DNA from: a virus | Virus record (IMG/VR): IMGVR_UViG_3300036817_000216 | Coordinates: 1-46,168 of that record | DNA: 46,168 nt | Direction: 5' to 3' (one strand) | In this document: piece by piece, positions 7,940 through 17,037 of the stretch | Layout: the number at the start of each line of letters is the position of its first letter | How positions within the stretch are numbered: the first letter of the stretch is position 1 | Translations under genes and position numbers: made by a program | Notes under the pieces: generated by a model | What the model saw: only the letters and a program-made list of their open reading frames with translations | What the model was told of the DNA's origin: nothing | Database searches by the model: none

Positions 7940-10377
7940 TGTTCGCCCCCGGTCTCGCCGCGCTCCCCTCCGGCTATGATCAGTCGGCGATCAATTATTG
8001 GCGCCGCGTCAATGCTGAGCAAGATCAGGCGGCTGCTGAGGCGCTGGGTAAATACGGCATGTCAGCGTTGCCGGGTGCCACGATACCGCAGCCAATTTCA
8101 CAAGGCGGAGGTGTGCAGGCTCCGCAACCAGCTCCGCCGCCCACGCCCGGTTTTGCACCCCCCGGTGGGAACGCAGCCTTGCTTAGCGGAGCGGGGGGAC
8201 CACCCCCGGGGCAATGGGCGCCGCCGCCGATTCCGTACCGGGACGCGGCCGAACTGCGACCGGGCGGAACACCAACCGAGCCCGATATTCCCAACGTCGT
8301 CAACCCGCTTCGTGGACCGCAGGGCCAGCCGCAGAATTTCACGCAAGCGATTCCGCCGGGAGGCTTCGGCGGAGCGCCGTCCGGGGCCCCTCCCGGGATA
8401 GGCGCGGCGGGGCCGGCAGGTGTGGCTGCGCCGCCGGTCCCGCAAGGACCTCCTCAGCTTCCTCAAGGTCCGCCGCCTCGTCTGGGATCCATGACATGGG
8501 AAGGGCTAGCCGGTCAGATCGCGAAAGCCAATCCTGGTATTTCGCCGGCCGTGCTGGCGCGAGCCGTCAGTATGGCGCAGCCGTGGCTGACCGCGCAGGC
8601 CACGCAGGATTGGCGCGCCATCGAGGCGGACATCCAGCGCGAGCGCAACAGGATAATGGAAGAAGGGATTCGGCAGCGTCCTGAAATAGCACAGATAGGG
8701 GCTACTTCACGTGAAACAGTTGTCGGGATGCGGCCGGAAGTTCGCGCGTTTCAAGACTATTTGGCCAAAAACCCAGATGCGTCGCCACAGGATCAGGCGA
8801 AATTCATTCAGTCTACGAAAGGCAGCGGTGCTAAGAGCGCCACTGCTACGATGGCGCAGAAATGGTGGGACGAGCACCCAGAGGGGACGGTCGAAGATTT
8901 CCAGAGATTTATGGAGGAGCCGAAAGATACTCGCCAACGGAGAACTATTGAGTCCCGCGAGGGGATCGCGGCGCGCGGGCTCACCGAGAGGGCGCGCGAG
9001 TTCGACACGGCAGAGACGCGGCGGGTTGAGACCGAGACAGCCAGAGCGGAAATTGCTCGGAAGAGGTTGGAAGCCAACAGGCCGACGCCTGAAGACAAGC
9101 ATGTGCTCGCCGATATGCTGGCACACTATCGCATGGGTCCGGAGAACCTCGGCCGCGGGCAGTACCGTGCAGAGGTCCTAGCCGAAGCTTCGGAAATCGC
9201 TCGAAAAGAGGGGTACGTCTACGACCAATCGAATTGGCGCGCGCATCAGGGGACGATTTCAGCCTTTACGTACGGGAAGCAAGGACAGCAGATGCGGTCC
9301 ATCGCGGCTGTCGATGCGCATCTGGGATCGATGGAGGGGCTGATCCCGCTCCTTCAGAATAACGATGCGAGGAGTCTGAATGCCATAAAGAATTGGATTT
9401 CCGCTAACGTTCAGGGCGCCCCAGAGGTTACCAATTTTAATATGGCGCGGCAAATTGTCGCAAACGAATTGGGCAAGGCGTTGGCGCAGTCCGGTGGTGG
9501 AGCGCTGGCTGACCGCCTCGCCTACGAGGTCCGTTTCGATGTCAATTCCTCGCCGCCGCAGCTTGGCGGAGCGATCAAGACCGCCCGCAAGCTTATGCGA
9601 GGGCAGATCGATTCCTTCCGTGGGGAGTACAATTCCGCCGCTCCGGGCATGATGGATTCCTTTGATAAGCGATTTCCGTGGCTTGGCAACATCGGCGGTG
9701 CTGCCAAGAAGGCTCCGGCCGCAAAGCCGGCTGAGAAGCCGGCGACGGAATCGAAATGGGGTCCGGTCATTATCGAGGGGCCGGGCGCGGAGGAGCAATC
9801 CAAGGCGGCGCCGACGACACCGGGTGGACGCGCGCCGCCCGCAGGCGGACCGGAGTTTAAAGATCGGTTCGAAGGCGGAGGAGAGGGAGCCAGCCCTTTT
9901 GATGAATCGACGCGCCGGGGGCCGGGCCTGGATGCGTTTTATGCGATCGCGGCACGGCACGGGGCCGAAGGCGAGAAAATAAAGTCCACTGCGGTGGACG
10001 TGCTCAAACACCCGCAAGAGTACATCCAGCCCGGTCCCGGCGAAGTCGGGATGGCGACGCCTAAGTATCTGGGGCCGTCTCCGACGCTATTGAGAAAGCT
10101 GGTCGCTGAAGGAAAAACGCTTGGTCAGATAGGAGAACAATTCGGGGTCAAAGCTGCATCTGTTTGGCGCTGGCTGAAATTACACGAGATTCCTGCCAAC
10201 CCGTCCGGCAGAAAGCCGATAGACATGGACAGGGCGCAAGCCATGCTGGATGCAGGCAAATCTTACGATGAGATCGGTAAGGCTTTAGGCGTCAATCCCC
10301 GCAGTGTTCGCAATTTGTTCCCAAAAGGTCTGTCGAAAAATGCGCCGGATTGGTTCCTCGATGAAATGAAGAAGTGA
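7939..10377 (+). CDS. Large internal virion protein with C-terminal helix-turn-helix repeats
   Basis: An 812-residue protein. Residues 40-180 are extremely Pro/Gly/Ala-rich. About 185-480 are charged and mostly helical (coiled-coil-like around RARE, RRVETETARAEIARKRLEANR). About 560-680 are low-complexity linker. The last 105 residues contain two successive helix-turn-helix units, near 710-742 (TLGQIGEQFGVKAASVWRWL) and 754-787 (SYDEIGKALGVNPRSVRNLF), resembling homeodomain-like/resolvase HTH modules. It lies second in a three-gene block between tail and ATP-grasp genes, so by position it is an ejection protein. The DNA-binding tail is unusual for that class. The start ATG overlaps the preceding stop. 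Confidence 0.65.
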   Translation: MFAPGLAALPSGYDQSAINYWRRVNAEQDQAAAEALGKYGMSALPGATIPQPISQGGGVQAPQPAPPPTPGFAPPGGNAALLSGAGGPPPGQWAPPPIPYRDAAELRPGGTPTEPDIPNVVNPLRGPQGQPQNFTQAIPPGGFGGAPSGAPPGIGAAGPAGVAAPPVPQGPPQLPQGPPPRLGSMTWEGLAGQIAKANPGISPAVLARAVSMAQPWLTAQATQDWRAIEADIQRERNRIMEEGIRQRPEIAQIGATSRETVVGMRPEVRAFQDYLAKNPDASPQDQAKFIQSTKGSGAKSATATMAQKWWDEHPEGTVEDFQRFMEEPKDTRQRRTIESREGIAARGLTERAREFDTAETRRVETETARAEIARKRLEANRPTPEDKHVLADMLAHYRMGPENLGRGQYRAEVLAEASEIARKEGYVYDQSNWRAHQGTISAFTYGKQGQQMRSIAAVDAHLGSMEGLIPLLQNNDARSLNAIKNWISANVQGAPEVTNFNMARQIVANELGKALAQSGGGALADRLAYEVRFDVNSSPPQLGGAIKTARKLMRGQIDSFRGEYNSAAPGMMDSFDKRFPWLGNIGGAAKKAPAAKPAEKPATESKWGPVIIEGPGAEEQSKAAPTTPGGRAPPAGGPEFKDRFEGGGEGASPFDESTRRGPGLDAFYAIAARHGAEGEKIKSTAVDVLKHPQEYIQPGPGEVGMATPKYLGPSPTLLRKLVAEGKTLGQIGEQFGVKAASVWRWLKLHEIPANPSGRKPIDMDRAQAMLDAGKSYDEIGKALGVNPRSVRNLFPKGLSKNAPDWFLDEMKK

Positions 10378-10378
10378 T

Positions 10379-12274
10379 ATGCCCGACTACAGCATCACAG
10401 CGCCAGACGGTACCAAGTACACGTTTAAGAACGTGCCCGCCGGTACTCCTGAAGCAGAAATTCAGGCTGAGGCCGAGCGCTTACATGGTGCAGGTGACGC
10501 GGGCGAGGACATGCCGGCTACTGGAGCGCCTAAAGAGAGCTGGCTGAAATTCTTCAAGCAGGGGATCGGCGAAGGCTTCATGGGCTTCCTGGAAAGCGGA
10601 GCCCAGAGCGAGCCCGGCGCCTCTGGCGCGCGCCCTGAACAGATCGAACACCTGCCGGGTCAGCCCCCCGCCCAAACTCTAGGCGGTCGCATTGCTCAAG
10701 GATTTGGCGCGGGACTGGGCAACCCGGCAGGCTACGCGCTCGGTCCGGCAGGTGTTCTCCCGCTGGCCGGGCGTGTAGGCGCATCGATGTTGGGAGGTGC
10801 CGGAAGCGAGATCGGCGGCATGCTTACGGGCGACAGTGCCGGCGGCCGGATAATCGGAGGTTTGGTCGGCGGCGCGGCGTTGCCTACTGCCATGAAGGCT
10901 GTACCGGGAACGACCCGGCTGCGGGGAGAACCGGGGCCGGCTGTAGGAGGCGGTGCTGTGCCGCCGCCGACTGCCGGCGCGGCTGAACACCAAACGGCAC
11001 TGGCCGCTTTGCGCCGGGCCGGCATTGAGCCGACAGCCGGTGATGTTCTGCGCTCCCCGATAACGCAGCGCATGGAGAGGATGGGTAATCGGCTGGGGGG
11101 CGGAGCTTCTTACGAAATTGCTAAGACGCACGTCGCGGAGCAGTTCACGCGCGCGGTGGGGCGCTCAATCGGTGTTGAGGAACCGTATTTGACTGATACC
11201 GTGTGGCAGCGCTTTGCGGCTAGAAATGGAGCGCAATACAAGCGCGCAGCGGATCAGATAAATATTCGCTTCGAAGCCTACAACCACGACGGCAATCGGG
11301 GAGTAGGACCTGCAGGTGCCAGAAAATCGCTTGGTGACGCGCTTCAGGAAATTCCGCAGGAAATGGCGCAGTACCATGATCCTGAAGAAGACATTCAGCG
11401 GGTATCGGGGCTGATCTATGGCATTCTAGACGGGTTCGTGACCAGAATGCAGCGGGGCAAGCCGGTCGGCCGAATGGACGGCGCCACCTATCAAAATTTG
11501 ACACGCTATGGAGAATCGCGGCTTGCGCGTGCGATGGAGGACCCGCGGATTTCCTATCAGGCAATGAAGATTCGCACGATCCTTGACGATGCCATGGAGG
11601 ACACGGCGCAGCAGGCCATACAGAGAGCGCAGGCGGCTTTCCGGCGTCCGCCCGGCGCGCCTGTGCCGCGAGGACAGGCGGGCGCTCCGGCGCGCGAGCG
11701 GGCCATCCGGCTGGCCGAAGGGCTTGAAGACCTCAAAGAAGCGCGAAGGCAGTTTTATGCCAGCATCGTTTTAAAGGCAGCTGTGTCGCGCGCAGGGCCG
11801 ATGTCGGCACGCTATCTGGTAACGCCGGAGGCGCTTGCGGGCCGGCTGCGCAATACGGCAGACGCCAAACTTCAATACGCTATGCCGCGGGCTGGTCAAA
11901 ATCTGGCGGTTCTCGCCCGCGCCGGCGAGGCCGTGTTGACCTCGCAACAGTCATCCATCCCGGAGCTTGGCGCCATGCACGGAAGTTTCGGCGCAGCTGG
12001 CGGGTTGGCCGGAATGGTCGTTGGCCACCCGTACGCAGGCGCTGCTGCGGGCGCCGCCGTGGGTCCGGGACTTGCAGGCCGTCTTGCCAACTCCCGGGCC
12101 GCGCAATGGTACCTCAAAAATCAGGCGCTGATCGATGTCCTCAACCAGACTGTTACGGTCCGCGAGGCGGCGGCGCGCGGCGCAGCCGTGTCGCAGCCGA
12201 ATGCGCGAAGGCGGCGCCCGCTGCAGGTCACTGTGCATCCCGACGAGTCACGCTACGGGGGACCCGATGAATGA
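10379..12274 (+). CDS. Third internal virion / DNA-transfer-like protein
   Basis: A 631-residue protein beginning two bases after the previous stop. Residues 1-36 (YSITAPDGTKYTF, then a helix ending AERLH) form a small N-terminal module common in phage ejection or tape-like proteins. Residues 95-180 are Gly/Ala-rich and hydrophobic (GQGFGAGLGNPAGYALG, MLGGAGSEIGGML), compatible with membrane insertion after ejection. The centre is charged and helical. Another Gly/Ala-rich membrane-like segment lies at about 540-575 (GLAGMVVGHPYAGAAAGAAVG). Likely function: part of the periplasm-spanning DNA conduit. No lytic transglycosylase motif was seen. The last codons overlap the ATP-grasp gene. Confidence 0.6.
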   Translation: MPDYSITAPDGTKYTFKNVPAGTPEAEIQAEAERLHGAGDAGEDMPATGAPKESWLKFFKQGIGEGFMGFLESGAQSEPGASGARPEQIEHLPGQPPAQTLGGRIAQGFGAGLGNPAGYALGPAGVLPLAGRVGASMLGGAGSEIGGMLTGDSAGGRIIGGLVGGAALPTAMKAVPGTTRLRGEPGPAVGGGAVPPPTAGAAEHQTALAALRRAGIEPTAGDVLRSPITQRMERMGNRLGGGASYEIAKTHVAEQFTRAVGRSIGVEEPYLTDTVWQRFAARNGAQYKRAADQINIRFEAYNHDGNRGVGPAGARKSLGDALQEIPQEMAQYHDPEEDIQRVSGLIYGILDGFVTRMQRGKPVGRMDGATYQNLTRYGESRLARAMEDPRISYQAMKIRTILDDAMEDTAQQAIQRAQAAFRRPPGAPVPRGQAGAPARERAIRLAEGLEDLKEARRQFYASIVLKAAVSRAGPMSARYLVTPEALAGRLRNTADAKLQYAMPRAGQNLAVLARAGEAVLTSQQSSIPELGAMHGSFGAAGGLAGMVVGHPYAGAAAGAAVGPGLAGRLANSRAAQWYLKNQALIDVLNQTVTVREAAARGAAVSQPNARRRRPLQVTVHPDESRYGGPDE

Positions 12275-13617
12275 GGGTGCTGATCGTTGACCCGCCCGGG
12301 CATGGTCTCGACCTTGCCGTTCGTGCTCAGCAAGCAGGGCATGATGTACGTCTTGCCATTCGTGAAGATGAGCGCACCAAACAGATCGGGCGTGGACTTT
12401 GTGAGGTCGTTCGTGATCACAAAGCGTGGTTGCGTTGGTCTAATCTTGTAATTTGTACGGACAACTCCCTCTATCTCCACGATCTCGACCGACACCGCAA
12501 CGAAGGCGGACTCGTCATAGCCCCATCGGTGGAGGCTTCTAAGTGGGAGCTGGATCGGAAGCTCGGCCAAAATATCTTCCGCAAATCGGGAATCAACACT
12601 GCCACGAGCAAGGAGTTCCATTCCTACGAAGACGCGATGGCTTTCATCAAAAAAACTATGGGCCGCTTTGTTAGCAAGCCCTGCGACGATGCAAACGCCG
12701 ACAAGGCTCTTAGTTACTGCTCGTCCGGGCCAGACGATATGCTGTACATGCTTGAGCGCTGGCGGCGCTCCGACAAGCTGAAGGGTTCCTTTATCCTGCA
12801 GGAGTTCATACCGGGTATCGAGATGAGTGCTGCCGGCTGGTTCGGTCCGCATGGGTTTAACGACTGCTTTGAGGAAGCGTTTGAGTTTAAGAAGCTAATG
12901 GCCGGCGAGTGCGGGCCGGCGACAGGCGAGCAGGGCACAGTGATGCGGTACGTGCGCAACTCCAAGCTGGCCAATAAGGTGCTCCTTCCCCTTGCTCCCC
13001 AGCTCAAGAAGCTTGGCTATGTGGGCGATGTAGCAGTAAATTGTATAGTCGATGAGAAAGGTCGCCCGTGGCCCTTGGAGTTCACCATGAGGCTCGGCTG
13101 GCCAGCTTTTCAGCTCCAATGCGCACTTTTGCGACCCGGTGAGGACCCGATCCAATGGCTGCACGATCTGGCGGTAGGCAAGGATGCCCAGCCGTTTTCG
13201 CTCGACCTTGTGGCGATCGGGGTCGTGCTTTCCGTGCCGGACTATCCCTACTCGCGGATGACGCGGAAAGAGGTGACGGGCATTCCGATGTTCGGAATCA
13301 CCCCTGGTCTGTTGAGTCATTTGCATCCCTGCGAGATGATGATGATCGACTGTCACAATCAGGTGGGCGACCAGCTGGTGAAGATGCCGACGCTGGCGAC
13401 GGCGGGCGACTACGTGGCGGTGATGACGGCAACAGCCGCGACAGTGCAGGATGCTCGGACCAAAGTTTACCGCAGGCTGGACAGGGTGAAGAAAAGGATG
13501 CCAGGGTCACCGATGTACAGAACGGACATAGGGGGGAGGCTGTCCAGCCAATTACCGGTCCTGCACAAGATGGGGTATGCACGCGGTTTGACATACTCAC
13601 CCCCGCCGAACAGTTAA
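12271..13617 (+). CDS. PurD-like ATP-grasp protein
   Basis: A 448-residue protein with the layout of phosphoribosylamine-glycine ligase. It has an N-terminal Rossmann-like start (MRVLIVDPPGHGLDLAVRA), an ATP-grasp core with a candidate ATP-binding Lys near residue 137 (FVSKP), and a PurD-like segment at about 250-280 (LGYVGDVAVNCI, PLEFTMRLGWPAF). The end resembles the PurD C-terminal domain (VQDARTKVYRRLDRV, MYRTDIGG). PurD usually has Glu-Phe-Asn at the Mg site; here Thr replaces Asn, so the chemistry may differ from purine synthesis. It starts inside the last codons of the preceding structural gene (ATGA-type overlap). It may be a virion component or a nucleotide/peptide ligase; the substrate cannot be deduced. 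Confidence 0.7.
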   Translation: MRVLIVDPPGHGLDLAVRAQQAGHDVRLAIREDERTKQIGRGLCEVVRDHKAWLRWSNLVICTDNSLYLHDLDRHRNEGGLVIAPSVEASKWELDRKLGQNIFRKSGINTATSKEFHSYEDAMAFIKKTMGRFVSKPCDDANADKALSYCSSGPDDMLYMLERWRRSDKLKGSFILQEFIPGIEMSAAGWFGPHGFNDCFEEAFEFKKLMAGECGPATGEQGTVMRYVRNSKLANKVLLPLAPQLKKLGYVGDVAVNCIVDEKGRPWPLEFTMRLGWPAFQLQCALLRPGEDPIQWLHDLAVGKDAQPFSLDLVAIGVVLSVPDYPYSRMTRKEVTGIPMFGITPGLLSHLHPCEMMMIDCHNQVGDQLVKMPTLATAGDYVAVMTATAATVQDARTKVYRRLDRVKKRMPGSPMYRTDIGGRLSSQLPVLHKMGYARGLTYSPPPNS

Positions 13618-13700
13618 ATGTTCTTACCAAGCTTGCGCTTCAGGACTTCCACGAGATTCTTTCGGTTCCGCTCGTCGCGCGACCGCAAATCGAGTGGCCA

Positions 13701-13871
13701 ATGTGGCTGCGCGCCAAGCTGCGGGCCGGCGGATACGTGATCGCGGCCAAGCTCCGGGTTGATGAGGCGGCGTTGCGCAAGCGCGAGATGGACGCGCTGC
13801 CGAAGCTTATTGAACAAATTGCCCAGGCGAAACTCGCTGATCCAGCATTGAACCTTGAGCCGGATATATGA
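13701..13871 (+). CDS. Small helical protein, start unresolved
   Basis: The only ATG in this frame close to the gene gives 56 residues (MWLRAKLRAGG to the C-terminal EPDI). Convincing protein-like sequence continues upstream in the same frame to about 13590 (DILTPAEQLNVLTKLALQDF) with no ATG, GTG or TTG. The true product may start at a non-standard codon, or arise by a -1 frameshift from the ATP-grasp gene, whose frame it overlaps. It is charged, Ala/Leu-rich and probably an all-helical bundle. The 3' end overlaps the convergent PrimPol gene by 65 bases. No family is recognised. Confidence 0.45.
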   Translation: MWLRAKLRAGGYVIAAKLRVDEAALRKREMDALPKLIEQIAQAKLADPALNLEPDI

Positions 13872-16764
13872 CACTTGGCTCCTCCTCGCGCTCTAGCTTG
13901 CTTCTGTCGAATATGACGCAGCGCACCTGACCGGATGCGTATTCGGTTCCAGCGCCAAGTGTCATCAGCTTGTTCATACTGACGATGACGCCGATTTTCT
14001 GCAGGTACTCGATTGTTTCTTTGAGCGGACAACCGCCCTTGACGAGGAATAGCCGGAACTCTTTGGCAGGGGCGTAGGCGCGGCGCGTAGCAAGCTCGTT
14101 GCGCACGATCAGCTCTTGGGGGCGGGACAGCGCTGTCTGTATCGCGCCCGATTTAAAGGCGTCCTGGACGGTCAAAGTGTTGCGCACGTTCGCGGTCAGG
14201 AACTTGTTGACAGCGTTGGAACTCATGTCGCCGACCTGCAGATCGATCGGGTCTGATGTCGGCTTGATCTGACGGATGATGAACTTGACCATTTCCTCCA
14301 GGTCGAGTGCCGGCGGCAATAGGTTGAGTTCTTTCATGATCTTGCCGAACACGTAGGCGCAAGCCAGATTGTTGATGCGGAACCGCTGCGCAGTAGCCAC
14401 CTTGGCGGTCCGCCAAAGGTTCTCGGCGACCCGGTAGAGTTCGAGCTTGAGCACCTCTATCCGGCCCGGCTGCATGATGTGCTTGAGGATTGCGATCGCG
14501 ACGTGCCCGGCGTTCTTGTTCAGCTCCATCTTCAGGCGATCGCCTTCCGACGGGTTGTCGAACTCGCGGACCTCGAAAGGCACCTCCAGGATGCGCATGC
14601 CGGCCGCCTGACCGTCGATAGGCGCGCAGTGCGCCTCGATGTTGTCGAGCATTGACAGATTGCCGGCCAGGATAGTGGTCCGGCAGTGGCGCAACAGCTG
14701 CTGCTGCAAGCCTTTCCCGCCTGCTTGGGCGCGGTGTTTGTCGCTACCCTGCATCAGCATGTCGATGATGGCGCGCAGCCGCTGCATGCCGAACTGCGGG
14801 TCGTTGGTGAGGATGCGGTGGAACTCGTCACTAAACAGCGGAGGGCCGATGCCTAGTTCCGAAGCCGTGAGGCCGATCGATGATACGGTGTCGTAAAAAT
14901 TGAACCGCATCGACTCCCATGTCCCCCAGATCGTCGCCGCCGAGACCATGGTCGTACTTTTGACGCTTCCGCTTCGACCTACGGCGTAGACGATGGGGCC
15001 GCCCTCGACATCGTTGAAGAAGGGCGTTCCAATTGAACCGGCAGACGAGCAGATGGCGTACCAAGAAGGATAGTCATCCGGTTGATGCAAGCGGTTGGTG
15101 ATGGACACCCAGCCTGCCGCAGAACCTCCAGGCATGGCCATGAATCCATTTTTGACCCTAATCGCGAGAGAGTCTGAAAGGACAGCTTGGGCATATGTGC
15201 CATCGCTTCTGAGCAGCATGCCGCCCGGTCCGAGAAAGCTCCAATCGGGTTTCCACCCAGCTTGATCGTATCGCACCATAGCGGCTTGCCCTTGGTCGTG
15301 TTCGTAATCAAAGATTTGATCCTTGATATAGCTGCGGAAGAACTCTGAATTTCGAACCGTGATGCCGCGGCTGGCCAGCTCGGTTAGACCTTGCGTGCCG
15401 TCGTAGACGGCGCGGTCTATGTTGAACTCTTGCCAGCCTTCCGCTTTTTTGAGAAACCCAAAAGTGAGGCTCGCGCGCCGAGAGCTTTCGTTCTCGTGAA
15501 CGCTTTTGATGTAGATGAGCTGGTCGCATACGATCGTGTCATCCGGCTTGCCGGCTTTGTTTTCTTTACGCCAGACGAGGCGATCTTTTTCATCCGCCGT
15601 CCACGAGGTGCCTTCGAGGTATCGGAAGCCATTGAGTTTTCCGGTGTCAGGGGCGGCAGCACTACGTGCATGCGGCTCATTTTGCGTTTCCCCCACGGTC
15701 GCATCGAGGGCAAAGTCATGTCGCCCGAGTTGGATGGGTCCTGCAATGCAGCCTTTGTAAACGCAACCTCGGCACCCTTCTGGGTTGACAGACTCAAAAT
15801 GTTCGCAGCTTGTGGGTCCTGCGGTCCATCGGTCAAGCTTCCCTTGCCCGCGGTCTCGCCATTCGGCATCGAGGTGGTCGAGATACCACTTTCCTTCGTC
15901 GCCGCAATTTTTGCATACTCCTGCAATGCTATGGTGCAGAGGCTCTGGGCAGTCTCTATATCCTGCAATAAAAGCAGCAAATTGTTGGCAGCGTTGTCCG
16001 ATAAGGTCTGGATCGCTCGGCTCGTTCCATAGCTCACCGAGAACTGCTCTCGCAACCGGGCCAGCCGGTTCTTGAGCATATTTAGCTCTGTGGGAAACGA
16101 CATTACTTAAGCTCCTGAACTGCTCGAATTGGGCGAGGCTGACGTGTCCGTCGCCGTCGGCCTGGACAATATTTCCAGTCTTGGTGTGATGGAATCCGGG
16201 CGGGCGAAGGACCGCACAAGGGTTACCTGTAGGTGCCGGGTCAACATGAACACCGAAACTGAGTAATGCGGCCTTGAGACCAAGTGCCAGGGGTAACCAA
16301 TCGGCCATTGGAATAGCCACGTCGAACCACCAGTGGAACTGTACACCGCCGCCGCTGCTAACCCAGAGCGGGTACGGAAGCTTGTAAGCATCCGCAAAAC
16401 GAACCAGAGCCAGCGCGGCATCTTCACGATGGTCATAGTGGGCTTTCGGGTGGCTGGTTTTCGCATCCACATCGCCGGAAAAATCCCGTAACAATGGCTT
16501 GTTATTCTTGCCCTTGCGCTGCCATTCTCTGATCTTTTCGTCGTAGTAACGGGCGACCTCGAAGGCACCGCAAGCGTAGTAGCAGTCATAGCCGGACCGG
16601 TCCCAATAAGTGAGGAACCGGATCAGCTTATCGAGCGTTCTAAAGCTGTCGATTTTCTTGTACAGCTCTCCGGGATCGTCGGGGTTTTTCTTGGTCGCGA
16701 ATCCTACGTACCAGCCCACCCCTTCTTGGGGCAGCACGTTCTCGAAGAACTGCCGCGCGTCCAT
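13807..16764 (-). CDS. Primase-polymerase fused to DUF927-like helicase
   Basis: A 985-residue replication protein. Residues 1-230 match an archaeo-eukaryotic primase (PrimPol) core: the metal pair DVD at 98-100, the nucleotide-binding SGGGVQFHW at 137-145, and RPPGFHHTKTG at 187-197 with the third motif's Arg/His/Lys. A Cys cluster at 284, 287, 320, 331 and 334 (CKNC, CRGC) is a likely zinc knuckle. The C-terminal half resembles the DUF927 helicase family, with Walker A GRSGSVKST at 596-604 and Walker B FSDE ending at 647. It probably primes and unwinds the phage DNA. It is the last gene of the leftward operon. The first 125 bases overlap the upstream HTH gene, and its end overlaps the convergent rightward gene. 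Confidence 0.85.
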   Translation of the reverse strand: MDARQFFENVLPQEGVGWYVGFATKKNPDDPGELYKKIDSFRTLDKLIRFLTYWDRSGYDCYYACGAFEVARYYDEKIREWQRKGKNNKPLLRDFSGDVDAKTSHPKAHYDHREDAALALVRFADAYKLPYPLWVSSGGGVQFHWWFDVAIPMADWLPLALGLKAALLSFGVHVDPAPTGNPCAVLRPPGFHHTKTGNIVQADGDGHVSLAQFEQFRSLSNVVSHRAKYAQEPAGPVARAVLGELWNEPSDPDLIGQRCQQFAAFIAGYRDCPEPLHHSIAGVCKNCGDEGKWYLDHLDAEWRDRGQGKLDRWTAGPTSCEHFESVNPEGCRGCVYKGCIAGPIQLGRHDFALDATVGETQNEPHARSAAAPDTGKLNGFRYLEGTSWTADEKDRLVWRKENKAGKPDDTIVCDQLIYIKSVHENESSRRASLTFGFLKKAEGWQEFNIDRAVYDGTQGLTELASRGITVRNSEFFRSYIKDQIFDYEHDQGQAAMVRYDQAGWKPDWSFLGPGGMLLRSDGTYAQAVLSDSLAIRVKNGFMAMPGGSAAGWVSITNRLHQPDDYPSWYAICSSAGSIGTPFFNDVEGGPIVYAVGRSGSVKSTTMVSAATIWGTWESMRFNFYDTVSSIGLTASELGIGPPLFSDEFHRILTNDPQFGMQRLRAIIDMLMQGSDKHRAQAGGKGLQQQLLRHCRTTILAGNLSMLDNIEAHCAPIDGQAAGMRILEVPFEVREFDNPSEGDRLKMELNKNAGHVAIAILKHIMQPGRIEVLKLELYRVAENLWRTAKVATAQRFRINNLACAYVFGKIMKELNLLPPALDLEEMVKFIIRQIKPTSDPIDLQVGDMSSNAVNKFLTANVRNTLTVQDAFKSGAIQTALSRPQELIVRNELATRRAYAPAKEFRLFLVKGGCPLKETIEYLQKIGVIVSMNKLMTLGAGTEYASGQVRCVIFDRSKLEREEEPSVIYPAQGSMLDQRVSPGQFVQ
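13868..13965. repeat. 12-base inverted repeat at the convergent operon ends
   Basis: ATGACACTTGGC (13868-13879) is perfectly complementary to GCCAAGTGTCAT (13954-13965). The arms flank 74 bases at the point where the rightward and leftward operons meet. The second arm codes for MTLG in the primase gene. It has no T-run, so it is not a standard terminator. Confidence 0.5.
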
Positions 16765-17035
16765 AGTTTCCGTTCCCCAGCGCTTTGATGTATTCGACGC
16801 GGTCGCGTTTACTTAGGCCGGCGGGCACGGGATAAGCCGCCTTCCGCGACTTGATTTCTAGTTCAAGGAAGGCGAGCGAGGTGCGCGCCTCCTCCTCCCG
16901 TGGGCCTGTAGGAATGCGATCGCGCTGAACCCATTCTGATACGGTTGCGTGGTGCCGGTCAAACAAAAGCGCCACGTCCGCAACAGTCAGGGATCCTTGC
17001 TGCATCGCATTCTTAAGGCGTGCCGTGAACGACAT
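16640..17035 (-). CDS. Helix-turn-helix protein
   Basis: A 131-residue protein. ATG 17035 is chosen over the GTG at 17041 because AGAGGTG lies just upstream of it. Residues 14-36 (GSLTVADVALLFDRHHATVSEWV) form a clear helix-turn-helix, followed by IPTGPREEEA, typical of a winged or short excisionase-like regulator. The last 40 residues are Arg-rich and overlap the start of PrimPol in another frame, so the C-terminus is unusual and may be only loosely constrained. The gene is coupled to the upstream gene (TGA overlaps the start region). It could regulate the early operon or act as a replication accessory. Confidence 0.6.
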   Translation of the reverse strand: MSFTARLKNAMQQGSLTVADVALLFDRHHATVSEWVQRDRIPTGPREEEARTSLAFLELEIKSRKAAYPVPAGLSKRDRVEYIKALGNGNYGRAAVLRERAAPRRGGLVRRIRDQEKPRRSRRAVQENRQL

Positions 17036-17037
17036 CT

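Noticed and set aside
13618-13740. ATG at 13618 opening a short frame after the ATP-grasp stop
   Set aside because: The peptide is Arg/Ser/Cys-rich shadow sequence; the neighbouring frame ending at 13871 is far more protein-like.
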